From positions 1 to 39,961 of the forward strand of contig JASLCF010000150.1 of NCBI GenBank assembly GCA_030146155.1: 39,961 nt of DNA, in the 5' to 3' direction. The notes beneath the pieces are model-generated. The model ran no database searches, was not told where the DNA came from, and saw only the letters and a list, made by a program, of their open reading frames with translations. The DNA is from Savagea sp. Lineage in GTDB: Bacteria; Bacillota; Bacilli; Bacillales_A; Planococcaceae. The position numbers and the translations under genes are program-made. Positions 24,576 to 31,625 of this stretch are shown piece after piece; position 1 is the stretch's first letter; each line of letters begins with the position of its first letter.

Positions 24576-24589
24576 TCACACTGAAAGCG

Positions 24590-24630
24590 ATTACTCATTA
24601 TCGATATTAGACAATGAGTAATACTTTTGT
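24590..24630 (+). terminator. Hairpin terminator after the PucR gene
   Basis: ATTACTCATT (24590-24599) and AATGAGTAAT (24613-24622) form a perfect 10-bp stem, followed by ACTTTTG. The T-run is short. Confidence 0.6.
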
Positions 24631-24673
24631 ATCGATTATGATGAATGTAAGATAAAAGAGGGGGAGTGCTAAT

Positions 24674-26461
24674 ATGCAAAAGAAGTATGTACTATTTGTA
24701 TTAATGATGGCGTTTACATTCGTATTGGTTGCCTGTAATCAAGAGAAATCAAAGAACACAGAGGGAAAAGAAGTGCCTACTGTTCAAGAAAGTGAGTTTG
24801 ATTTTCCTTTGGAAGTGACGGGTGGAACAATCGAAGAAGATGGAAGTTTGGTTTATGGAATTGTATTAAGTAATCCATTTGAAGGGACAATGAGTCGCCC
24901 ATTTTATGGTACTACAGTTGACCGTGATATTATGGACTTCTTTGATGAACCTTTATTAGCAACAGATGAGAATTTATTAATTAGTAATGATGGTCCAGCA
25001 ACATATGAGTTAAGCGAAGATAACCGCACAATTACATTGACGATTCGGGAAGGATTAACTTGGCATGATGGAGAGCCTGTTAAAGCGAGCGATCTTCTTT
25101 ATGCATACGAAGTTTTATCACATCCAGAATACAATGGAACACAGTATTCTTATATGATTAGCAATGTTGAAGGTGCTGAAGCTTATAAGAATGGTGAAGC
25201 AGATTCTATAACTGGAATTAAAGTAGATGATGAGAAGCGTCAAATTTCAATTACATATGTTGAAGCAACACCTTCTGTATTATCAGGAATATGGACGTAT
25301 GCGTTACCACGCCATTATTATGGAGATGTGACAAAAGGCGAAGTAACGATGGAAGAAATTGAAAGTTCAGATGCGATTCGTAAACAACCTATTGGTTTCG
25401 GCCCATATCGCGTAACCAAAGTAATCAACGGCGAGTCAGTGATGTATGAAAGAAATGAAGATTACTGGAGAGGAAAGCCGGCCCTACAATCTTTAGTATT
25501 TAAAGTATTTAGCCCTGAGATTATTGCCAATGCATTTCAAAAAGGAGAAGTAGATATTGCTCAATACCCTTTTTCTCAATACGATGCTGGAAAAGAATTA
25601 AAGAACATTAATTTTGTAGGAAGAGTTGGAGATATATATGATTACACAGCATTTAAATTAGGAAAGTGGGATATGGAGAAGCGTGAAAATATAATGGATC
25701 CCCAGGCAAAATTAGCTGATGCAAGAGTTCGCCGAGCAATTGGCCATGCGATGGATACAGAATCGGTTGCAACAAAGTTGTATAATGGCTTGATGGTACC
25801 AGCAACAACAGCGATTCCACCCTCTAGAGGATTTCATGATGAAACGAATGAGGGGATTTCATTTGACCCTGAATTAGCGAAAAAATTACTAGATGAAGCA
25901 GGTTGGGTAGATCGAGATGGAGACGGTTTCCGCGAGAATGCTCAAGGTGAAAAAGTGGTGTTAACTTATGCAGCCATGACAGGTTCAGAAGTCTTAGAGC
26001 CCATCGCACAACACTATATTCAAAATTGGGCAGATGTTGGGCTACAAGTCGAGTTATTAGATGGACGATTACACGAATATCTAACATTCTATGACATGCT
26101 CGAAAGTGATGCGCCTGGTATTGATATTTATTCAGGTGGTTGGTCAATCGGTACCGATGTTGATCCTTCAAATTATCATGGGAAAAACGCACTTTATAAT
26201 TTTACTAGGTATGTAAGCGATAAGAATGACGAGTTATTAAATGCAGGTATTTCTGAAAAAGCATTCGATGTAGGTTATCGTACGTCTGTTTATAATGAAT
26301 GGCAAAAATTGATGCAAGAAGAAGCATGGATGGTACCGACGCTTTATCGTTATGACTTATTTGCACTCAACCAACGTGTTACGCAATTTTCATTAATTGA
26401 AGGTAGCGAAAATAACCGAAAGTGGAAATGGGCAGTGACTGAAAAAGAAGCGATTAAATAG
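24674..26461 (+). CDS. Oligopeptide-binding lipoprotein (OppA/SBP_bac_5 family)
   Basis: A 595-residue lipoprotein: signal peptide with Cys21 (LVAC), then an SBP family 5 domain containing LTIREGLTWHDGEPVKASDLLYAYEVL and, later, ADARVRRAIGHAMD. This fold binds peptides, or nickel/opines in some members, for ABC uptake. No permease or ATPase genes are beside it; the next gene, 15 bp downstream, encodes an M3 oligopeptidase. The pair could import a peptide and cleave it inside the cell. A GGGGGAG site precedes the ATG. Confidence 0.9.
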   Translation: MQKKYVLFVLMMAFTFVLVACNQEKSKNTEGKEVPTVQESEFDFPLEVTGGTIEEDGSLVYGIVLSNPFEGTMSRPFYGTTVDRDIMDFFDEPLLATDENLLISNDGPATYELSEDNRTITLTIREGLTWHDGEPVKASDLLYAYEVLSHPEYNGTQYSYMISNVEGAEAYKNGEADSITGIKVDDEKRQISITYVEATPSVLSGIWTYALPRHYYGDVTKGEVTMEEIESSDAIRKQPIGFGPYRVTKVINGESVMYERNEDYWRGKPALQSLVFKVFSPEIIANAFQKGEVDIAQYPFSQYDAGKELKNINFVGRVGDIYDYTAFKLGKWDMEKRENIMDPQAKLADARVRRAIGHAMDTESVATKLYNGLMVPATTAIPPSRGFHDETNEGISFDPELAKKLLDEAGWVDRDGDGFRENAQGEKVVLTYAAMTGSEVLEPIAQHYIQNWADVGLQVELLDGRLHEYLTFYDMLESDAPGIDIYSGGWSIGTDVDPSNYHGKNALYNFTRYVSDKNDELLNAGISEKAFDVGYRTSVYNEWQKLMQEEAWMVPTLYRYDLFALNQRVTQFSLIEGSENNRKWKWAVTEKEAIK

Positions 26462-26476
26462 AGGGAGTTGAGCAAT

Positions 26477-28303
26477 TTGAGAGTAAAACGGCATGAAGTG
26501 CCTGATGAAAAAACGTGGCAATTAAAAGATATTTTCGCTGATGAACAAGAATTGTTAGAAGTTGCTCATGAGACAGAAAGACGAATTAACCAGTGGTTGA
26601 TGCAGTCTCTTCTTCTTGTCACTCCAAGAGATTTGTATGCAATGTTAGAAACTTATGAACACTTCGCCGTTGCTTACGATCAAGTGAGTAGTTATTTGAT
26701 GTACCTTTATAGTGAAGATTCTGGAGATACACACACACATGAATTAATGAGCCAAACACAAAGTTTAGGAACAGCTATGAGACAAGTGCATGTTAAGGTA
26801 AGACGAAAAGTACAAGAGTTGGAACAATCTTTGTTGGTATCTTGGCTAGAGCAGGATGAGCACCTTTATTTATTTGCACCTTATTTAGAGAAAGTAATGG
26901 ATGCCAAGAAAGGGATGTTACCTGAGAGTGAAGAAGAGTTGTTAAGGACTTTGTCGGGAACATTACAGACACCGTACAATTTGTTCCAAGCAATTACAAC
27001 TTCAGATTTACAGTTTGATTCAGCACAGTCGTCGGAAGGAGAGCGACTCCCATTATCTCTCCATATGTATATGACTCAAGTAGAAACTTCTCCAGATACT
27101 CAGTTGCGACATTCAGCTTATGCGTCTTTAGGAAGAGGACTTCGACAACATCAGCATGCATCAGGAACAGCACTTGCTGCAGAAATTCAAAAAAATGTCC
27201 AATTGGCAAAGCTGAAAGGCTACGATTCTGCAATTGAGATGCTATTGTCTGACCGAACTCCTTTTGAAGGATTCTTTGTAGCAGATCCTATGACTGTTGA
27301 ACAATTTGAATTGATTTTAGATACATTTCGAACAGGTTTATCGAAGCCAATGCAACAATACGCGCGTCTTAGAAAAGAAACACTTGGGTTAGAAGAGTTA
27401 TTATTTTCCGATGTTAAAGCGCCTTTACGACCTGAATTTAATCCTAAGGTAACTTTTGAAGAAGCAGGAAAGATTTTAGTTGGAGCTGCTGCCTCCTTTG
27501 GGGAAGAATTTCAAGAAGTGATGCGCCAAGCAGTTGAAGAACGTTGGGTTTACCAAGCAAACAATGAAGGTTGCCGAATGATTCCATTTGGTTCAGGAAC
27601 ACATGGTGTCCATGGTTATTCCTTTTATCCTTGGGGAGGGAGTTTGTTTGATGTCTTACTACTAGGACATGAATTAGGTCACGCGATCCATTTTCATTTC
27701 TCGGGACATCATCAAAAAATAATTAATAATTCTCAATCAATCCTATTTGTGGAGTCTCCCTCTACCTTGGTGGAGCATGTTACTGTAGAGTACATGCGAC
27801 AGCAAACAGATGATCCACATATGATTGAGTGGTTAGATATGTATTTATTGATGAGCTATCATCATAATTGTGTTACGCATGTATTAGAGGCAGAGTTGTT
27901 AAGGCGTCTGTATGGTGCTGCAGAGAAAGGGCATTACTTATCAGTATCATTTATTTCCCAGACCAAACAAACGATTTTAAAAGAGTTCTGGGGAGATACC
28001 GTGTTGATTGATGAAACAGCGGCATTGACTTGGATGAGACAACCACACTATTACATGGGACTTTATCCGTTCACTTACTCTGTAGGAATGGCGGCATCTC
28101 GTTCAATTGCATCTCGACTAGCAACAGATGGAGTCGCTTACGGAAAGCGTTGGACAGAACAATTGAAGGCAGGCGGAACAAAAAATGGACACCAATTATT
28201 TGAGGAGATGGATGTTGACGTGCTCTGTCCTACGTCGTTCCAGTCAGCTATACGTGATGTTCAAGAGTTAGTTAATCGAGTTGAGCATTCAATCCGTTTT
28301 TAA
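26477..28303 (+). CDS. pepF: M3-family oligoendopeptidase F-like zinc peptidase
   Basis: A 608-residue cytoplasmic peptidase with the HExxH zinc motif in LLGHELGHAIHFHF (H398, E399, H402) and a downstream Glu in FVESPSTLVEHVTVEYM as third ligand. LYPFTYSVGMAAS near the C-terminus is typical of PepF. It cleaves medium-size peptides and probably processes those captured by the upstream binding protein. No ATG is available. TTG at 26468 is in frame, but GAGGGAG at 26461-26467 lies too close to it and at the right distance from TTG 26477. It ends at a shared 19-bp stem terminator. Confidence 0.9.
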   Translation: MRVKRHEVPDEKTWQLKDIFADEQELLEVAHETERRINQWLMQSLLLVTPRDLYAMLETYEHFAVAYDQVSSYLMYLYSEDSGDTHTHELMSQTQSLGTAMRQVHVKVRRKVQELEQSLLVSWLEQDEHLYLFAPYLEKVMDAKKGMLPESEEELLRTLSGTLQTPYNLFQAITTSDLQFDSAQSSEGERLPLSLHMYMTQVETSPDTQLRHSAYASLGRGLRQHQHASGTALAAEIQKNVQLAKLKGYDSAIEMLLSDRTPFEGFFVADPMTVEQFELILDTFRTGLSKPMQQYARLRKETLGLEELLFSDVKAPLRPEFNPKVTFEEAGKILVGAAASFGEEFQEVMRQAVEERWVYQANNEGCRMIPFGSGTHGVHGYSFYPWGGSLFDVLLLGHELGHAIHFHFSGHHQKIINNSQSILFVESPSTLVEHVTVEYMRQQTDDPHMIEWLDMYLLMSYHHNCVTHVLEAELLRRLYGAAEKGHYLSVSFISQTKQTILKEFWGDTVLIDETAALTWMRQPHYYMGLYPFTYSVGMAASRSIASRLATDGVAYGKRWTEQLKAGGTKNGHQLFEEMDVDVLCPTSFQSAIRDVQELVNRVEHSIRF

Positions 28304-28309
28304 AATATA

Positions 28310-28354
28310 AAAAGGTTGCTTTCGCACTAGTTTAAAGTGCGGAAGCAACCTTTT
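28310..28354. terminator. Bidirectional terminator between pepF and the convergent orphan gene
   Basis: AAAAGGTTGCTTTCGCACT (28310-28328) pairs with AGTGCGGAAGCAACCTTTT (28336-28354), a 19-bp stem with one wobble and a 7-nt loop. Confidence 0.9.
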
Positions 28355-28901
28355 ATTGTGTCCACTCATCCGTTAACCACTCTTCAATAAAATCATGTTC
28401 TTTTTTATAGACACGATAAAATAATGCCATACTAATGACTAAAGTAAATAGAGGACTAGACTCTAGGATAGGCTCTTCAAACTCAAATAAAGTTCCTTTC
28501 GGATGGGATTGAAAATCAATTGTAGCAAAAAGTGTGCCATTTAATTTAATTTCAATTTGTTGCGACCAATTTTCTTCAATCCGAATAGAGTCTTGATCAA
28601 ATTGACCATCTAAGCAAAAGTAGAGTAAGTGGTTTCCTGCTTTTTCTTTTAAATGCCAAGCCTGATCATTGCCAGTTAATAAATATTCTGTCAACCACAT
28701 TCTTTTCCATCCTGTGTCTAGAATGCCAATCGTATGGCTACTCTGTTGTGATAGGCTTTCGAATCGGAAGCTCCGATGTTTTTCATAAGTCGTTTCCTGA
28801 TGCCTTAATAAGTGTCCCACAATGGTTTGGTCTTCTCTTTCAATAGGAAGTGCCTTATTTTGAGAAAAGACAATAAAGTGAGGGAGTATGTAAGTGGTCA
28901 T
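28353..28901 (-). CDS. Hypothetical protein, possibly tubby/LURP-like beta-barrel
   Basis: A 182-residue soluble protein rich in beta strands and aromatic residues, followed by a helical segment (LFTLVISMALFYRVYKKE) near the C-terminus. The pattern of short alternating strands plus a buried C-terminal helix reminds me of tubby C-terminal-like or LURP-one proteins, but no diagnostic motif is present and I would not transfer function. GAGGAGG lies eight bases before the ATG. It diverges from the small membrane protein gene across an intergenic region with two palindromes. Confidence 0.6.
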   Translation of the reverse strand: MTTYILPHFIVFSQNKALPIEREDQTIVGHLLRHQETTYEKHRSFRFESLSQQSSHTIGILDTGWKRMWLTEYLLTGNDQAWHLKEKAGNHLLYFCLDGQFDQDSIRIEENWSQQIEIKLNGTLFATIDFQSHPKGTLFEFEEPILESSPLFTLVISMALFYRVYKKEHDFIEEWLTDEWTQ

Positions 28902-28969
28902 AAAAGGCCCTCCTCTAAATTAGTTACTATATAGTACGTTTCACTTTATGTTCGGTTTCAAACCCTTTA

Positions 28970-29039
28970 TTGACAAATGTCATCAAATTGAAAAGAGATG
29001 ACAATTGAGATTGATAAATGTTATCAATTAGACTATACT
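28970..29039 (+). promoter_or_regulatory. Sigma-A promoter with tandem 17-bp palindromic operators
   Basis: TTGACAAATGTCATCAA (28970-28986) and TTGATAAATGTTATCAA (29011-29027) are near-identical palindromes 41 bp apart, about four helical turns, with a further half-site GATGACA at 28997-29003. The second palindrome contains the -35 element TTGATA (29011-29016), which is exactly 17 bp from TATACT (29034-29039). This is a typical repressor arrangement. The 15-mer core matches a Fur box at 12 of 14 defined positions, but the family is unproven. Confidence 0.6.
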
Positions 29040-29081
29040 GAGTGTAAGAACAATTCGGACAATTAGAAAGGAGGGGCTTCC

Positions 29082-29273
29082 ATGATTAGACTAATGGCGA
29101 TGGCTTTGTTAGTAGGGAGTGCTTTAGGTATTGCATTAGGTTTTTCTGTAGGAGCTTTATCTGCACAGGGCTTATCAGCAGCAGCCTTAGCAATTGCGAT
29201 GATTATTTTACCAGTTGCGGGTTATTTTGCAATTGACCAAAAAAAACACCAATCTAAAGATTTTGTAAAATAA
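29082..29273 (+). CDS. Small two-helix membrane protein
   Basis: A 63-residue protein made of two hydrophobic helices (about residues 4-27 and 31-52) rich in Ala, Gly and Ser, and a short Lys-rich tail that probably lies in the cytoplasm. AAAGGAGGGG precedes the ATG. The strong promoter, palindromic operators and a dedicated terminator show a deliberately regulated single-gene unit. I do not recognise the family; small glycine-rich membrane proteins of this kind include stress and toxin-like peptides, but nothing here distinguishes them. Confidence 0.7.
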   Translation: MIRLMAMALLVGSALGIALGFSVGALSAQGLSAAALAIAMIILPVAGYFAIDQKKHQSKDFVK

Positions 29274-29314
29274 GCAACTTTTCTTCTACTCGCTCGTATA
29301 ATAAATAGAGACGA

Positions 29315-29350
29315 GAAAAGCACTCCGTCTAAAGGCGGAGTGCTTTTCAT
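29315..29350 (+). terminator. Terminator of the small membrane protein gene
   Basis: GAAAAGCACTCCG (29315-29327) pairs perfectly with CGGAGTGCTTTTC (29336-29348). Confidence 0.8.
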
Positions 29351-29361
29351 TCGGAGAGCTG

Positions 29362-29390
29362 TGTTTAATGAAACCAGCTCTAGTTATACT
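29362..29390 (+). promoter_or_regulatory. Promoter of the permuted-papain gene
   Basis: TGTTTA (29362-29367), 17 bp, TATACT (29385-29390). From the -10 onward, TATACTGAGTGTA is identical to the promoter of the preceding small gene. Confidence 0.5.
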
Positions 29391-29418
29391 GAGTGTAGAA
29401 GAAAAGAGGTGACAAGTC

Positions 29419-30024
29419 ATGGAAAAAAGAATATACCTTGTATTAACAGATACAGGCACGGTGCTTTCACGAGCAATAGGTTTATACACACGCACAGAAT
29501 TCAATCATGTATCGATTGCTTTTGATGACCAGTTAGATGAAATGTATAGCTTCGGTAGAAGACAGGAACATAATCCTTTTAGCGGGGGATTCGTAAAAGA
29601 AAATACTGAAATGATGTTTCTTAGAAAAGCAAGATGTGAAGTGCACCAATTAAAGGTAAGTGAAAAGGTCTATCAGCGAATTCGCCAGGAAGTTAAGCGT
29701 TTTGAACAATCTGCAGAGGATTATCGCTACAACTTTATTGGGTTGTTTGGTTTTGCGTTACATATTCCAATTGAACGTGAAAAAGCATTCTTTTGTTCAG
29801 AGTTTGTCGCTACTCTTTTTGAACAAAGTGGCTATCGTTTATTTGAAGAGTCTCCACATTTTATTCAACCAGAAGATTTTAAAAGACATCCTCTTTCTCA
29901 GAAAATTTATCGAGGAACAGTAGAGTCATACTTAGAGTTAGTGAGTGATCGTCTATTTACTCCTAAAACGAATTGGATGAAAGTGACTTATACACAAATG
30001 AAAAATAAATTAATTTCTTTCTAA
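29419..30024 (+). CDS. Permuted papain-like amidase/cysteine peptidase (YiiX/YaeF-type)
   Basis: A 201-residue protein with the circularly permuted NlpC/P60 order: His first, H30 in TEFNHVSIAF, and Cys later, C126 in AFFCSEFVATLFEQSG. The spacing and the FCSEFV motif are typical of the YiiX/YaeF-like group, whose members act on amide bonds in lipids, cell-wall peptides or proteins. No signal peptide is visible, so it acts in the cytoplasm. GAGGTGA precedes the ATG. It is a single-gene unit between two terminators. The substrate is unknown. Confidence 0.8.
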   Translation: MEKRIYLVLTDTGTVLSRAIGLYTRTEFNHVSIAFDDQLDEMYSFGRRQEHNPFSGGFVKENTEMMFLRKARCEVHQLKVSEKVYQRIRQEVKRFEQSAEDYRYNFIGLFGFALHIPIEREKAFFCSEFVATLFEQSGYRLFEESPHFIQPEDFKRHPLSQKIYRGTVESYLELVSDRLFTPKTNWMKVTYTQMKNKLISF

Positions 30025-30028
30025 ATAG

Positions 30029-30071
30029 AAAAAATCACTTCAACTCTTTCATAGAGTGAAGTGATTTTTTT
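30029..30071. terminator. Bidirectional terminator between the amidase gene and brnQ
   Basis: AAAAAATCACTTC and GAAGTGATTTTTT, extended inward by ACTCT/AGAGT, form a long stem with A- and T-rich flanks. Confidence 0.88.
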
Positions 30072-30078
30072 ATTATAC

Positions 30079-31425
30079 TTAAGATTCTAAAGCCGGACGT
30101 GGACGAGCAGGTGCTTGTTTTGATTTAGCGACAATATACCCGATAATACCACCGATTAATCCAGTTACTAACCATCCTGCTCCATTGCTGAAGAGAGGGA
30201 TGAATTGGAACGTTGAATCAATTTCTGCTACTAGGAATCCTGCTTCTTTTATAGCATCAAGTACTGCTACGATACCTACACCGATGATTGTACCTACATA
30301 AACAGCTTGATAGCCATTAAACGCGCGGTGTAAGAAAATTAAAATAATTAAAGCGATAGAGATTGGGTAAAGTAATAAGAGGATAGGTGAAGCCATCTCT
30401 AATACTTTTGTTAAACCAAAGTTTGTAAAAATTAAGCTGAAGAAAGATAAAACGAACATCCAACGTACATAAGAAAATGTTGGGAATTCACGTTCGAAAT
30501 ATTCTGCTACTGAAGAGAGACAAGCGATATTTGTTGTAATCCCTGTTAAGAAAATGACGACACCAATCATTAAGAAACCAATATTACCAAAGAGTACGTT
30601 AGCACTTTGAGCTAAAATCGCGCCTCCATTGTCTAAAGAGCCAATTGCATCTACACTTGTTGCTCCAATCCACGCCATTGATAGCTGGATGATTGTAAGC
30701 CCTACAACAGTAATAATTCCTGATTTGATAAATGTAGAAGAAATGTCTTTTTGCTTCGTAACCCCTTCATTTGCGATTGCTTTAATAAAGATTCCACCAA
30801 AGACAAATGCAGCTAATACGTCCATCGTATAATAGCCTTTAACGAAGCCCTGTAAGAAAACGTTTTCTAAATAGCCAGCAGTAGGGGCCCCGATTGTACC
30901 CATTGGTGTAATGAATGATTTGATGATTAAAATAGCAAGTAAAATACCAAAGACAGGAGTTATCATTTTTCCTAAACGATCAACAAACTTTCCTGGATTC
31001 ATAGATAACCAAATAGTCAGTGCGATAAAGAATAGTGAAAAGAAAAATAAAATCCATTTATTTTGTTGCAAAGATTCTGATAATAACGGGTTGATTGAAA
31101 TTTCATAAACAACAGAAGTTGTTCTTGGAATAACGTAAATAGGTCCTAAAGTTAAAAATAATAGAATAGAGAAAATTTTACTAAACTTACTTGAAACAAG
31201 TCCTGCTAAAACTTCTACTTTCCCACCGCCAATAGCTAACGCAATAATAGCAAGTAGGACGAGACCTACGCCTGTAATTAAAAACCCACCCATTGCGAGC
31301 CAAGTGTTTGTTCCGGCTTCTTGTCCTAATTTCGGTGCGAAGATGATGTTTCCTGCACCGAGAAACATAGCTAGTAGCATGAAACCGATTGCAAGAATTT
31401 GACTAAATTTTAATTGTTTACTCAT
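30079..31425 (-). CDS. brnQ: Branched-chain amino acid:cation symporter BrnQ (LIVCS family)
   Basis: A 448-residue protein with about twelve membrane helices and the LIVCS-family start: AIGFMLLAMFLGAGNIIFAPKLGQEAG. TLGPIYVIPRTTSVVYEI and AFVFGGIFIKAIANEGV are further family features. It imports leucine, isoleucine and valine with sodium or protons. GAGGAGGAG precedes the ATG. It is transcribed away from a PAS/AAA+ sigma-54 activator gene, with a candidate sigma-54 promoter between them, suggesting control by that activator. Confidence 0.95.
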   Translation of the reverse strand: MSKQLKFSQILAIGFMLLAMFLGAGNIIFAPKLGQEAGTNTWLAMGGFLITGVGLVLLAIIALAIGGGKVEVLAGLVSSKFSKIFSILLFLTLGPIYVIPRTTSVVYEISINPLLSESLQQNKWILFFFSLFFIALTIWLSMNPGKFVDRLGKMITPVFGILLAILIIKSFITPMGTIGAPTAGYLENVFLQGFVKGYYTMDVLAAFVFGGIFIKAIANEGVTKQKDISSTFIKSGIITVVGLTIIQLSMAWIGATSVDAIGSLDNGGAILAQSANVLFGNIGFLMIGVVIFLTGITTNIACLSSVAEYFEREFPTFSYVRWMFVLSFFSLIFTNFGLTKVLEMASPILLLLYPISIALIILIFLHRAFNGYQAVYVGTIIGVGIVAVLDAIKEAGFLVAEIDSTFQFIPLFSNGAGWLVTGLIGGIIGYIVAKSKQAPARPRPALES

Positions 31426-31484
31426 TTAAAGCTCCTCCTCAATAATTGAAAGCCCTTCCAAATGGTTGAATGACTTAATCGACT

Positions 31485-31514
31485 AGTATAATTATAATGC
31501 AAGATTCGTGCCAA
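31485..31514 (-). promoter_or_regulatory. Candidate sigma-54 promoter of brnQ (overlapping a possible sigma-A promoter)
   Basis: On the minus strand, TTGGCACGAATCTTGCA (31514-31498) fits the -24/-12 consensus TGGCACG-N4-TTGCW, with exactly 10 bp between the GG and the GC. The same DNA can be read as a sigma-A promoter, TTGGCA-N18-TATACT (TATACT at 31485-31490). The neighbouring sigma-54 activator gene favours the first reading. Confidence 0.65.
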
Positions 31515-31547
31515 CTTTTAAAGCTTGATTTAATGTAGTTCTTTTAA

Positions 31548-31596
31548 AATAGTGTAAAGGATACTGTTCAATCTTGTACAGTTGATTTACACTATT
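31548..31596. promoter_or_regulatory. Perfect 11-bp palindromic enhancer-like site
   Basis: AATAGTGTAAA (31548-31558) and TTTACACTATT (31586-31596) are exact inverted copies separated by 27 bp. They centre about 85 bp upstream of the predicted sigma-54-type brnQ start and just ahead of the activator gene, the position of an upstream activator sequence. An inner imperfect pair, ACTGT/ACAGT, lies between the arms. Confidence 0.6.
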
Positions 31597-31625
31597 GTTA
31601 AACAGATGAACACTTGGAGGTTACT

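Noticed and set aside
29011..29027. FNR site (TTGAT...ATCAA)
   Set aside because: FNR/CRP-type sites have a 4-bp centre between TTGAT and ATCAA; here it is 7 bp, so the palindrome is of another type.
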